From Strongylocentrotus droebachiensis (lineage: Eukaryota; Echinodermata; Echinoidea; Camarodonta; Strongylocentrotidae), in contig JAVYIG010000172.1 in the NCBI GenBank assembly GCA_035222895.1, positions 742,688 to 806,687 on the forward strand: a stretch of DNA of 64,000 nucleotides. The letters are read 5' to 3'. Of the stretch, positions 47,612 to 58,411 are shown piece by piece. Under the pieces are notes generated by a model that ran no database searches, was not told the origin of the DNA, and saw nothing but the letters and a program-made list of their open reading frames with translations. Numbering within the stretch: position 1 is the first letter of the stretch; every line of letters starts with the position of its first letter. A program made the position numbers and the translations under genes.

Positions 47612-48946
47612 TTACATCGATCTGCATGATCTGCAACATAGAATCTTCACGACGGTGTCTAGGATGAGGGGCTGGGCAATCGCATATGCCAAAGGGTTGA
47701 CCAAGCTGTTGCAGTATGAAATCCACCGAGTTACCTCTAGTAAATATACGTCACCTCCGATAGCATCGTAGAAATCAGCAGAAATAGAATAAACCATGAC
47801 CACTCCAGTAATCGGCAACCAGGTCACAAAGAAGGCAACGGTGATAAAAGTTAAAGTCCGCATTGCTTTTCGGCTCTCTATAGTAGATTTTCTCTTAAAT
47901 CTCTTAGACATGATGTCTCTAAATATTCCTACCCTGTTTTCAATTACCTCCACTGAGGGTTCTTCGCTTTCGCTCTTTGATTGAGTCTCTACTGAAAATG
48001 GTTTATTGTTTCGAAGGCGATTATTTTCCTTTGCCCTTTCAGAAGATTTTGTAACGCTTAATGAAACGCTTGATATTACAACTGCTTCTTCAGTATTAAC
48101 GAACATGGTATCCGTTCGGTCACATTTGTCTTGTGGGGGTCCATCAAATGCATCCATATCATTTCCTTGAATATTAGAACGTCTATTGTTTTTCCGCCGA
48201 TGTGTTATTCTTCCATGTCCTTCCAATCGTTCTTTCTTCAAATGAGAAGCGATACGCTTACTATAGACAGATTTCACCCGGAAGTAAATACGCAAGTAAA
48301 ACCCAGTAATGAGTAGAAATGGTATTAAAAATCTTAGGACGAACACAAATACACTTCCCGCTTTAGTTTGAGTGTACTGTGGTCTTAAGAACCCCGAAAC
48401 TGATATGATGTAATTTGAGTCAATAAGCGTCCAAGCACAGGTTACCATCATCCATATTCCAAATGATAAGATCCATGTCAAGATGTTTACCAACGTTGCC
48501 TTGTTGATGCTTCTTCTTTGGAAATGCTTAATGGGATAGAACGTGGCTATGTAACGATCCATGCAAATGACTACCACACCACATACAGACACACTGAGAA
48601 TGGAGTTCTGAAGTCCAACAAACAAAATACTTGACACTTCACCGAAGTGCCATCCGTTGTAGAGATTAACCGTCGCACGAAACGGCATGCAGGCGAGTCC
48701 CACGACGAGGTCAGCAATGGTGATGTTTAGAATGTACCAGTTTGTGTAAGTTCGTAGTGACTTCTCAACGTAGAAGGCTGCCAGGATAAGTACGTTGGCG
48801 AAAACAGTTAGACCAGACAGAAGCAGTGAGATACAGAAAAACACAGTGAAATGAGGATCCTGAATGTCATGCACCATGCTTCCCGACAAATTGTCAGAAG
48901 TATTCAATATTTCATCCGTAAAGCTGAGGTTTCCATCAATCTCCAT
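47612..48946 (-). CDS. Orphan aminergic-like class A GPCR (gene I), intact
   Basis: Single-exon receptor of 444 codons from MEIDGNLSFTDEILNTSDN (48946). The frame is open 49 codons upstream, but that part aligns with non-coding flank in gene G. N1.50 is residue 51 (FANVLIL), D2.50 is 79 and Gln3.32 is 113 in GLQNSILSVSVCG. DRY is at 130-132, followed by LTWILSFGIWMMVTCAW and LIPFLLITGFYLRIYFRVK. Loop 3 has VISSVSLSVTKSSER. TM6 has RKAMRTLTFITVAFFVTWLP, TM7 has RWISYCNSLVNP with NPLAYAIAQ, and the tail is CCRSCRSM. Ser at 3.25. This is the rightmost receptor in the window; beyond its 5' flank (about 49.13 kb) no further GPCR sequence occurs. Confidence 0.94.
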   Translation of the reverse strand: MEIDGNLSFTDEILNTSDNLSGSMVHDIQDPHFTVFFCISLLLSGLTVFANVLILAAFYVEKSLRTYTNWYILNITIADLVVGLACMPFRATVNLYNGWHFGEVSSILFVGLQNSILSVSVCGVVVICMDRYIATFYPIKHFQRRSINKATLVNILTWILSFGIWMMVTCAWTLIDSNYIISVSGFLRPQYTQTKAGSVFVFVLRFLIPFLLITGFYLRIYFRVKSVYSKRIASHLKKERLEGHGRITHRRKNNRRSNIQGNDMDAFDGPPQDKCDRTDTMFVNTEEAVVISSVSLSVTKSSERAKENNRLRNNKPFSVETQSKSESEEPSVEVIENRVGIFRDIMSKRFKRKSTIESRKAMRTLTFITVAFFVTWLPITGVVMVYSISADFYDAIGGDVYLLEVTRWISYCNSLVNPLAYAIAQPLILDTVVKILCCRSCRSM

Positions 48947-49320
48947 AATAACGTGAAGAAGTTCGATACTGTGATTTCTGTGCAGTATCCACCCAGAAGG
49001 AAAGATAGCAAAAATGTTGTTAAAATTTACCTGTAGTGTCAGGCGTTCTAGAAACTGAATCATGGATAGCGAATGTGTATGAATATATACCACACTCTAA
49101 AAGATGAAGTAGAGGACAGTTCTTTCAATTTGACGTCATAGTAATGAATATGTATTAGCAGTCGAAAGCAAAATATCTAGCCTTGGATCAGGTTGGAGCA
49201 TAAGCAGGTAAGAAAGAGTGCGTGACCGTGTCCGTATACGGGCGCCTACTCTGTCATAATAAGCCGCCGGATTTAAGCTTGCGAGGGTGTTGGGGATCAA
49301 TCCCTTCCACACGCGCCAAA

Positions 49321-49447
49321 TTTCTCTCTCTCTCTCTCTCTCTCTGTCTTTCTTTCCGTCTGTATGTGTGTGTCTCTCTATTCCCCCTTTCTCTATCTCT
49401 CTCTGTCTGTCTCTCTCTATCTCTTTCTCTCACTCTATGCCCCAACT
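49321..49447. repeat. CT-rich microsatellite
   Basis: Imperfect (CT)n tract, pyrimidine on the plus strand, just beyond the end of the receptor array. The Leu/Ser and Arg/Glu open frames across it are artefacts. 49448-50130 shows no gene, only AT-rich DNA and C-runs at about 49920. Confidence 0.9.
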
Positions 49448-50137
49448 CTCTCTCTTTGTTTAAGATTTCAGTGGTCACAAATTATTCAGATAAGAAATTT
49501 GTCATTTCAATGACTTACATAAAACAATACAAAGACCAATGATAATGAAAAGTATAAAACAAATATATTCAAGATTGTAATTGTGATGAAAGATGACATA
49601 AATATTGATAATACACAGTCTATAAATAGATCAGAACGAAATGTTCAATAAATAATAAAGAAATTATTTAAGCTGCAAACAAATTAGAATATAAGGTAAC
49701 TGAGTTCCTTTAATAATGATGGTATTCGATAAGGAATGCAAATGAAGTGAAAGCTACCTTCAAGTTGTAATTGAAGCTTCCCCCCAAAATGCTATGATAT
49801 GGTACATAAATGATTTACTTTGACATCCCCCCCATAGTACCTGCTGCCCCTAAGATGCACCCTTGATAAAAAAAATCATGTCAAAACGCTTGATTTTTAC
49901 CTTTTTTGGAGGTTGGGCCCCCCCCCCCCTGGGAAAACCACCCCCTTCCCTTACCAATTCCGTACCTCATCCGTGCACTTAACCAAAGTAAACGATGAAT
50001 GACCCTCCTTTTCTTGTACCTTTCAGGCTCGGCAATTGCATCACCCTTTTTTGTTTCGTTTTGCTTTGTTGTTCTTTGACACCCCTCTTTTTTTTCCCCC
50101 TTCTTTTTCCCCTTTTTTTCTCCTTTTATTTCTTCTT

Positions 50138-51558
50138 TTCTTTATTTCTAGACTTATTTTCTTCCTTCCCTTCTCCTTCTTCTTCTTCCTCCATTCTTTG
50201 ATTCGATTGCCTTTGCCTGTGTATACACTCATACCAATCATGTATTGTATTTGTTTCATGATTTTTTAAAGTATTTTTGTTTTACTCCATTTTAGACTAG
50301 TTTTACCATATTGAATTGAACTTAATTGAATTTAACTGAATCTGTCATGTGACAATTGCTTATCATCCCTCTTCACCACCATCTCTTGTATACTTTAGGC
50401 ATGGTTGTATATTTCCACTTTGTGATGTACTTTTGCTCTTTTAACTCTTTTATCTTTATCTTCTCTTTCTCCTACTTCTTTTTCCTCTTTTTTTCCCCTC
50501 CTTCAATTTCTTCTTCTTCTTCTTCTTCTTCTTCTTCTTCCTTTCCCTTCTTTTCCGTATCCTCTGATATGAATTTTCCATTGTCGCTTTCTACTACTAC
50601 TTCCTATACCTTTCCCCCTCTCATCCTTTTAACACTCTTCCTCTGTAAATCTATCCCACTCTTAATTTCAATAAGTTACAGTGTATTTGCAACGTTACTC
50701 CTCACCTCCAGTTTACTCTCGGTTTTTTCCATCACATACACTTGCTCCGTTTACCGCTTAGTGCTTACTTTAGTCCTTCTTTCACATGATTTCATTGCTA
50801 TTTAATGCTATTTAATTCAGATTTCTTTCTAATTTATGTTTCCATATGTTTCTTTATTTCTAGACTTATTTTCTTCCTTCCCTTCTCCTTCTTCTTCTTC
50901 CTCCATTCTTTGATTCGATTGCCTTTGCCTGTGTATACACTCATACCAATCATGTATTGTATTTGTTTCATGATTTTTTAAAGTATTTTTGTTTTACTCC
51001 ATTTTAGACTAGTTTTACCATATTGAATTGAACTTAATTGAATTTAACTGAATCTGTCATGTGACAATTGCTTATCATCCCTCTTCACCACCATCTCTTG
51101 TATACTTTAGGCATGGTTGTATATTTCCACTTTGTGATGTACTTTTGCTCTTTTAACTCTTTTATCTTTATCTTCTCTTTCTCCTACTTCTTTTTCCTCT
51201 TTTTTTCCCCTCCTTCAATTTCTTCTTCTTCTTCTTCTTCTTCTTCTTCCTTTCCCTTCTTTTCCGTATCCTCTGATATGAATTTTCCATTGTCGCTTTC
51301 TACTACTACTTCCTATACCTTTTCCCCTCTCATCCTTTTAACACTCTTCCTCTGTAAATCTATCCCACTCTTAATTTCAATAAGTTACAGTGTATTTGCA
51401 ACGTTACTCCTCACCTCCAGTTTACTCTCGGTTTTTTCCATCACATACACTTGCTCCGTTTACCGCTTAATGCTTACTTTAGTCCTTCTTTCACATGATT
51501 TCATTGCTATTTAATGCTATTTAATTCAGATTTCTTTCTAATTTATGTTTCCATATGT
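50138..51558 (+). repeat. Recent 712-bp tandem duplication
   Basis: Two units, about 50138-50849 and 50850-51558, start at ctttatttctagacttatt. They differ by one TTC in a (TTC)n tract and by a few single bases. Each contains a pyrimidine-rich open frame of 148-149 codons with a poly-Ser stretch. That frame follows from the simple sequence, and I do not call it a gene. The near identity indicates a very recent event or an assembly duplication. Confidence 0.88.
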
Positions 51559-51724
51559 TGCAATAAGCTATATTTCTCGTATTTATACTGATTTATTTTA
51601 CAAATTCAATATATCATGTTATGCTATGTTATATATTATGTGTTATTAATTTTGTTTGTAAACTTTTGTAATTCGGGTAAACGCCGCGATGAAAGTTTTA
51701 TTTGAAATAAACCATTTTGAATTA
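51559..51724 (+). mobile_element. Likely 3' end of a non-LTR retrotransposon
   Basis: The duplicated pyrimidine-rich DNA leads into gtaattcgggtaaacgccgc and then gaaataaaccattttgaatt, with an AATAAA-type signal at about 51706. The ending resembles a LINE 3' UTR, and the tandem duplication would then lie within that UTR. No reverse-transcriptase frame precedes it. The identification is tentative. Confidence 0.45.
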
Positions 51725-52984
51725 CACATCAATACTGCCATTACTTCTAGCAACAGTAATTCTATAATTTAAAACGTTTTCATTTTCTAAATCCTTCAAA
51801 TATAAACATATAACAAATATAATATTGTTTACAATTTTCCAACGTGTTACATGGTCCATGTAAAAACAGCACTATGAAGAGGATAACAAGCCCCCCCCCC
51901 CCCCCACCCCCTGTTTTCTTAAGCTAGGAAGTATCAAAACATGATTCTATTAAAATTAGCAGTTTGGATACAAAAGGCAATGATGATTAGCAGTTTCCAT
52001 ATTTAGTGCAATTAGAGGGTTTTCTTTCAAACCTTCTAACATACAATACTTGAAGCAGCAATAATGTAATAATCTACAAAGCTTCAAATACAGAAGTCCA
52101 TAGACTGAGGTAAATGAATTTCAACATGTATAATTATAATTAAAATATCGTTGATTAATTCAATCTTTGATATAGACTGATAGATCTTTATCACTCAAAT
52201 TTCAAGGAAATTTCTTTCTGCCCAGCCCTCAGTTTCATCCTATAAGATGGTAGTTGACATTGTTAAAATGTTAATGTTTCTCATTGATGATTAGTTATCT
52301 TAAATTATTTGAAAGTTGACAAGATGAAAAATTCATTAGCTTTTTTTAAATGTGGCATTCTGCAAACATATAATACAAATAATAAATAAATAGTATGTAA
52401 ATATTCAAGTTTAAACCCATCTCTACTGTCCTCTTTCATTATATGAGGGTGGCATTTTTAAGACGTAGTCCCGTGTAGATGTCTTCTGCATTCATCGATG
52501 AAGTTGTAGGCTAGTTTTCAGAAGAAAGGGCTGTGATGATAACCCAAGTCTGTTGAATGGAAAAATTAAATAAGATACAGTGTATAAGAAAATAAACAAC
52601 AACTAATAACATACACCCTGATACCTGCTCTGACAAAAAGAGGAAGGACTAATATTCACTCGGGATTCTAGTGGGCAAACCTAAACTATTTTTTCTACAA
52701 GACTAGTTACTGACCACATGTTAGATTATTTCTGATAATCCCATTAAGACAATAGGCCTGATGGAGCTTGGATCAGACAAGTATGAAATAAGTAATACCG
52801 GTACATGTACTTGTAATGTAAACTCGTGGTCATAATTGAATAATACTCGGTTAAGTATGGGACATAAAATGACCAAACAACTTGGAACAGAGAATGTACT
52901 GGAAATAATGCTATTGAAACATACGTTATGTAGACTTATATTTCATGTATATTGACATTTTATTTTAAATCTAAATCACAATTG
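51725..52984. other. Intergenic, no gene seen
   Basis: AT-rich DNA with a C-run at about 51891-51905. I found no conserved frame, no duplicated segment from elsewhere in the window and no structural RNA that I could support. Confidence 0.6.
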
Positions 52985-55900
52985 TGATATTCAGTCAAGT
53001 ATAGGCTGCCCTCTCGTGATGAGCTACTACCAAGTCAGGCTGAAATACTGCCCTCTCTCGTTGAGCCACCACCGCCACCACCCAGTCCTGTTGGATCTAT
53101 GGATGGACCTCAACTCGTTCCTGCTGCTTCGCCCGACACCCCGGAAACTGCATCTTTAGGTATTGAACCCCCTTCCCAAGCCAAACCTCATGACCAGTTT
53201 AATCATTCCCTTCCTCATAGTGAAACAGTAAAGCAGAATATTCAACTTTACTCTTTCAATGCCAGAAGTATTAGGAATAAAACTGTCTCTTTACAATCTT
53301 ACTTGCAGACCAACCCGGTTGACGTAATTTCAATTAGTGAAACTTGGCTAGACGATGATTTCAATTCTTGTGAGTTAGGGCTTCCTGATGACTATTGTAT
53401 TTTCCGTAATGACAGAGCAAACACAAGAGGTGAAGGTGTTCTTATCTCGGTTCGATCATATCTCCTCCCGCAACGTCTACCGGATCTTGAGACACCTAAT
53501 ATTGAGATGGTCATTTGTGAAATAACTCTAAAGAAGAAAATGAAATGGATTGTTTGCTCAGTGTACAGACCTCCCAATTCAAAGGCTGAGTTCTTTGATA
53601 AACTAGAAACAGTAGTTGATAGTGTGCAAAATTTGAGTAGAAAATATCAAGGTATAGTCTTCGTCGGAGACTTTAATGTGAATTGGAAAGATGAAAACTG
53701 TAGAAATAGGGATAGACTTCTTCAGATATTTGAAACAATGAATATGACCCAGTGTGTTACTGATGTAACTAGGCCACAACTTGATGACCCAAGTAAAGGC
53801 TCAATTATTGATCTTGTTTTTGTGAACCGTCCTGAGCTCTGTCAAAGTTGTAATGTTACTTCAAATTGTGTAATTAGTGATCACCATGCAGTATTGATCA
53901 CATTCCATACTGTTACACCTCAATTACCCAAATCAATCATACGGAAGTTCTTGTGCTACCAAAAGGGGGACTATGAGCATCTTAACAATCTCCTTAGGCT
54001 TGCTCCCTGGGACCTATTCATGAATCACAATGATGTAGATGAAAGCTGGGAAGGATTTTTGGATTTGTATCAAGCCGCTATCAATGACTGTATACCGCAT
54101 AAAGTTCAAAATAAGAAACAATTCTATCCATGGGTAACCCCGCAAATAAAACGGCTAACTAATAAGGCTAAGAAGCTTTTTGTTTCAGCCAAATCTCATT
54201 TTGAAGACGAGGAAGACGTAAGGAATGAATGGTGGGACAAGTACAAAAGAGCTCGCAATCATGCCAAGCAAGAATCTAACAAGTCTTATTGGCGTTATTT
54301 GAATAGTCTTTTCTCTATGCATGATAACAGGAAGCGATTCTTTGGATATATGCGCTCTCTGAGACGCAACCCAACTCCACCTATAATTTCTGATCAAGAT
54401 AATGTACTGAACAAGCCCGAGGAGATTGCTAATTGTTTTTCTGATTATTTTGTTTCAGTTTTAAATCAATCTGACCCTGATAATGTTCCTGAATTGCCCA
54501 GTGCTTGTGACTTTCCTATTGCTCCATTGAATACCCTTGATTTCCCTACATGTGAAATTGTGAAGCTCATTGATAACTTGTCATTGAATAAATCACCCGG
54601 AATTGATGGGATTACGGCTGTTATCCTCAAAAAAGTGAAAGAGCCCATATCCATAGTATTACAACGCATGTTCCAAATTTCACTTTCACTAGGTCAACTA
54701 CCCAAACAATGGAAACAATCGATTGTCATCCCTGTTCATAAATCTGGCAATCCCTCTGATTTTCGCAATTATCGCCCAGTTGCGCTCACTTCTGTTGTTT
54801 GCAAAATGATGGAAACCTTTGTTGACAAATGTATTGTAGCACATGTTGAGTCATATGGTCTACTTTCCCCCAAACAACACGGATTCACACCTAAACGATC
54901 ATGTGTTACACAAGTACTCAACATCACACATGACTGGTTTTCGTCCCTTGATGTAACACCCACCCCTCTAATTGATGCTATTTTCTTGGATTTTAGCAAA
55001 GCCTTTGATCGCATGCCCCATGATCTTCTCCTCAATAAATTAGCTAAGAAATATAACATTCAAAGTAATGTTTGGGAATGGGTTAGTTCTTTTGTTTGTG
55101 GGAGGGAACAAACTGTCCAGTTCCGAGGATCACGGTCTGATTGGTCAATAGTGACCTCGGGAATACCTCAGGGAAGTGTATTAGGACCACGGCTATTCAA
55201 TTTGTTCGTTAATGATATCACCCATGTAGTCCAATCGAAATGTGTGCTTTTTGCTGACGACACGCTTCTGTACTGCATAATTAGAAATGAGACTGATATG
55301 CAAATGCTCCAAGCAGACATTACTCATGTCATAAACTGGTGCAGCATTAACAAAATGCAACTTAATGCTACGAAAACCAAAGTTCTCAGAATTGCCCCTC
55401 GTAAGAGAAATGTCGAAAAGACAAAGTACACCATTGATGATAACACAATTGAACAAGTGAATTCAATCAAGTACCTTGGAATTACCCTCAATTCCAGCCT
55501 GACATGGGATGACCAAGTTAATAATGTAATTAAGAAGGCAAACAGAATGCTTGGTCTCATTTCTAGGTTGGGTAGGGGCGTGTCCCAGCAGGCATTGTTA
55601 TGTTTGTACAAATCACTCGTGTTGCCTATCTTGGAATATGGAGTTCCATCCTGGTATGTTTACACAAGAAAACATGTGGAAGCCTTGGAACAGGTTCAGA
55701 GGAGGGCAACACGACTGATTTTGAAACAAAGGCGTCAAGAAATGCCTTATCCACAACGTCTCCAAAACCTTGCATGGTTTACCCTGGAATCAAGAAGGAA
55801 ATATCTCTTGATTTCCTTCGTAATTAAAACTCTCTACGGTATCGTGTGGTGTGAAGCAGTGAATGAGAATGTAGCCATAAGACCACGCCAGAGTGAACAT

Positions 55901-56965
55901 ACCATTTTATTCCAACACCTCAGGGCAAGAACCGAACGTCTTCACCAAACTGCAGTTCACAGATTTCCCATTATTTGGGAGAGTCTTCCCTCACATATCA
56001 AAGACGAAATTGTTTCTGGAAATATTTCAAAGCTTCTCACTCTTCTTCGCCAGGAAATTTTCTCTGTTCTTTAAATTTCATTACAATCTTTTCTATACCA
56101 CCTAACAGCTGACATGATTTTGTTTAGTATACCCATCTGGCATTACTTTCACTTTCATTAGGTCATTCGGTTCTTGCCCTTGTCCTTACTCTATGTTATT
56201 AATGCAACTCATAATTTTATTTGTATAATTGCAAGGATATTCTTGATCTTGACATTCTTGATGTCATCTGGCCTTACTTTCTTTACTTTCTTTTTCATTT
56301 GGTCATTCGATTCTGGTCTATGTCATACTCTGAACATGTAATTAATTTAACTCATAATTTTTATTTGTATAAATATAAGAATATTCTTGATCTCAATTAT
56401 TATAGTCTCACTATGTATTTGTCTCCACAACTATTTAAGAATCATTGTCTAATAGTTGTTTTTTAATTAATTAATAATGAAATCCGACTCTTTTTACGAA
56501 TTAATTGAATTACTAAGTACAGTCGATGGCAGACAAATTAGATAATAATTATTGGTAAGTTTTGTCAATCTGTTTATAATTCAATCATATATTTGAATTA
56601 TTATACATGTTTAAATGATCAGTTTGAATGTTATATTGCTTGATACATTCATGTTACATTTATTACACCAAGTGTGTTGCCAGTTTCCAGTTATACACTG
56701 TTAATTTATATAATATGTTTTCTTTGGATTTTCTTATCCTGACCTGGATGGAGTTGAAGGGGTGTGGGAAGGAAGACCTGTGGGTCATGGTAATTTAGTT
56801 AACCTTTTCCAAACCCAGGCAGCCCTATCATCTCTGATTCAGGTCCTTTCTTTATCATGTATATATATATATGTTCCTGTAATTGATGTAATTTGCATAT
56901 TACTCTGTATTGTTCTTGTATTTTTAAATGCCGAATAAATAATAATAATAATAATAATTCTTTTA
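52985..56965 (+). mobile_element. CR1/jockey-group LINE copy
   Basis: Comprises the ORF2 at 53099-56074, an AT-rich 3' UTR, and an (AAT)n tail at about 56935-56959 right after atgccgaataaat. No ORF1 is seen upstream, so the 5' end is either truncated or not recognisable. I could not find a target-site duplication by eye. It is on the plus strand, opposite to the receptor genes, and lies outside the array. Confidence 0.8.
53099..56074 (+). CDS. LINE ORF2: APE endonuclease plus reverse transcriptase (CR1/jockey-like)
   Basis: Uninterrupted frame of 991 codons. Residues about 45-270 form an apurinic-type endonuclease: IQLYSFNARSIRNK, ISETWLDDDF with the catalytic Glu, VYRPP, VFVGDFNVNW, and SDHHAVLI with the catalytic Asp-His. 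A linker follows. The reverse transcriptase spans about 480-790: LNKSPGIDGI, VIPVHKSGNPSDFRNYRPV, KQHGFTPKRSC, AIFLDFSKAFDRMPH, SGIPQGSVLGPRLF and the catalytic FADD in VLFADDTLLY. Then come YLGITLNSSLTWDDQV and a C-terminal region with ILEYGVPSWY. The frame is open upstream to about 52988 (with a PPPPPP stretch), so the protein may start further 5' or the copy may be 5'-truncated. Lack of stops suggests a young, possibly active copy. It nicks and reverse-transcribes at the target site. Confidence 0.93.
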   Translation: MDGPQLVPAASPDTPETASLGIEPPSQAKPHDQFNHSLPHSETVKQNIQLYSFNARSIRNKTVSLQSYLQTNPVDVISISETWLDDDFNSCELGLPDDYCIFRNDRANTRGEGVLISVRSYLLPQRLPDLETPNIEMVICEITLKKKMKWIVCSVYRPPNSKAEFFDKLETVVDSVQNLSRKYQGIVFVGDFNVNWKDENCRNRDRLLQIFETMNMTQCVTDVTRPQLDDPSKGSIIDLVFVNRPELCQSCNVTSNCVISDHHAVLITFHTVTPQLPKSIIRKFLCYQKGDYEHLNNLLRLAPWDLFMNHNDVDESWEGFLDLYQAAINDCIPHKVQNKKQFYPWVTPQIKRLTNKAKKLFVSAKSHFEDEEDVRNEWWDKYKRARNHAKQESNKSYWRYLNSLFSMHDNRKRFFGYMRSLRRNPTPPIISDQDNVLNKPEEIANCFSDYFVSVLNQSDPDNVPELPSACDFPIAPLNTLDFPTCEIVKLIDNLSLNKSPGIDGITAVILKKVKEPISIVLQRMFQISLSLGQLPKQWKQSIVIPVHKSGNPSDFRNYRPVALTSVVCKMMETFVDKCIVAHVESYGLLSPKQHGFTPKRSCVTQVLNITHDWFSSLDVTPTPLIDAIFLDFSKAFDRMPHDLLLNKLAKKYNIQSNVWEWVSSFVCGREQTVQFRGSRSDWSIVTSGIPQGSVLGPRLFNLFVNDITHVVQSKCVLFADDTLLYCIIRNETDMQMLQADITHVINWCSINKMQLNATKTKVLRIAPRKRNVEKTKYTIDDNTIEQVNSIKYLGITLNSSLTWDDQVNNVIKKANRMLGLISRLGRGVSQQALLCLYKSLVLPILEYGVPSWYVYTRKHVEALEQVQRRATRLILKQRRQEMPYPQRLQNLAWFTLESRRKYLLISFVIKTLYGIVWCEAVNENVAIRPRQSEHTILFQHLRARTERLHQTAVHRFPIIWESLPSHIKDEIVSGNISKLLTLLRQEIFSVL

Positions 56966-58105
56966 CAAGTCAATGGACAATGAAAAATATATTTGTCAGA
57001 TCTATAACTTTCTACATGATGTGTTCCACAATATTTTATTTGGGGTACCTGCATGTATATTAGCACACTTGCTCGTATGAAGTGTATAGTAGGCTCGCAT
57101 CTGTAGATATGATCCTGTCAATATCTGTTATTTGTTCCTCTCCTGAGTTTGTAAACCAGCATGCCTTCATCATCCACTGTAGAAAAGCATCATCCTACAT
57201 GAGAGAAGACAATGTAGGTACTTCAATTTAAAAGTGATAATAATGGCTACACATCAACCATAATACATCCTATAAACAGACGTTCATTAATTTGTTTTGT
57301 GTTCTTCTTCATCTGCATTGCTCAAGAAGTAAAAGGACCACTTACAAAAAAAAAGAGATGAGGGTTCCTGTGTTTACCCTACATGTATGATCATGTCGTG
57401 CTTTGAATGTGCATTAGACATTGTTCTTCTTCACACAGGACCTCCTGTAAATAAGGACAAATTCCCTTTGTAAACAAAGAAAGAAAAGATATCAATATTT
57501 GTGTGCTAAGTGCAGAACTAGAATAAAATATACCCTCTACACTATACGCTTGCAACATAAACTTAGTTCCATTTCCTTTTTAGTGAATTAATAGGTGGTC
57601 GTTTAATATTTACCTGCATGGGACTTTCAGCTTCATCTTGCAAATGATTGTAGAAATGTTGTAATGTCTACTCATCAGTTAACTCCTTCCAGCTCTTCAT
57701 CAGTTTCAATCTGTTGGAACAAACAGAAAACAAAATCAATATGACAATCAAGGCGTCTCTTTCTCCTTAACAAAATAAAAATAGATCTAGCATGAAAGCT
57801 ATTTTTCATGTCATGGTTGGCCTTAATTTTAATATGGTATGGAAATCAACATTCCAATTTAATGGACCACAGTACAAATTAAAATTAAATGGAAGATTTA
57901 ACTTGTGCCTCAAAAAGTGCTTTATATGGCCTATACATATAAAGTAGTCTTAAGTTGAATTGGTTTATTAAGACAAGAAGAAGTGGACTACATAAGTAAA
58001 CATAATTGTGGACTAGGGGTCCTCTCTTACACAGAAAAATAGATTTATCAACATGAACTGCACAATTTGGAGAAGAAAAAAATCTCTAATATATTAAAAG
58101 AATTA
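56966..58105. other. Intergenic, no gene seen
   Basis: AT-rich sequence without long frames or duplicated segments. A spliced exon of a distant host gene could hide here, but I see nothing that supports one. Confidence 0.55.
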
Positions 58106-58113
58106 ATAGGGGT

Positions 58114-58411
58114 CAAGCGCGTACGCAGGGGGCGAGGGGGGGGAACCCCCCCCCCCCCCTTGAGCTTTTTTGTATGTGTATGTTTTTCTGGAACCCCCCC
58201 CCCCTTTTTGAGTGTTGATTTTTTTTTTTAATAAAAAAAAAAAAAATCCTAATGGATGGCCTAAAAAAGATGACTCCCCCCAAAAAAGTCCTCATACCCC
58301 CCCCCCGCTTGTTCAGCGGCTGGCTGGGTCGTTGCGAAGTTTTTGGCCCGATTTCAAAATGTTAACCCCCCCCCCCCCACCCCCCTTGAAAAAAGCCTGC
58401 GTACGCCACTG
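58114..58411. mobile_element. hAT-type MITE, G/C-run rich
   Basis: Left end caagcgcgtacgcaggg; right end the complement of cagtggcgtacgcaggc. These ends match the MITE at 34021-34171. The interior has several C- and G-runs and a second gggggaacccccc-type foldback, as if two copies fused. The flanking 8-mers (ataggggt and atagctag) match only partly, so the target duplication has decayed or the ends have been altered. Confidence 0.7.

Noticed and set aside
48960..49035. Possible short intron just upstream of gene I (donor-like CAGGTAAAT and acceptor-like CACAG on the minus strand)
   Set aside because: The donor is not kept in genes E and F, and gene G's shorter version does not match a precise intron loss.
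48947..49093. N-terminal extensions of the G-type receptors (open frame upstream of the family ATG, also in E and F)
   Set aside because: The extensions differ between copies, and gene G lacks about 90 bp of the region. The N-termini align only from the internal ATG. Open by chance or 5' UTR.
50356..51514. Two 148-149 codon frames with poly-Ser
   Set aside because: They follow from pyrimidine-rich simple sequence in a tandem duplication. No domain, and likely a retrotransposon UTR.
57000..58100. Possible exons of a host gene near the LINE
   Set aside because: No frame with recognisable domain, and no convincing splice-site pair could be supported by eye.
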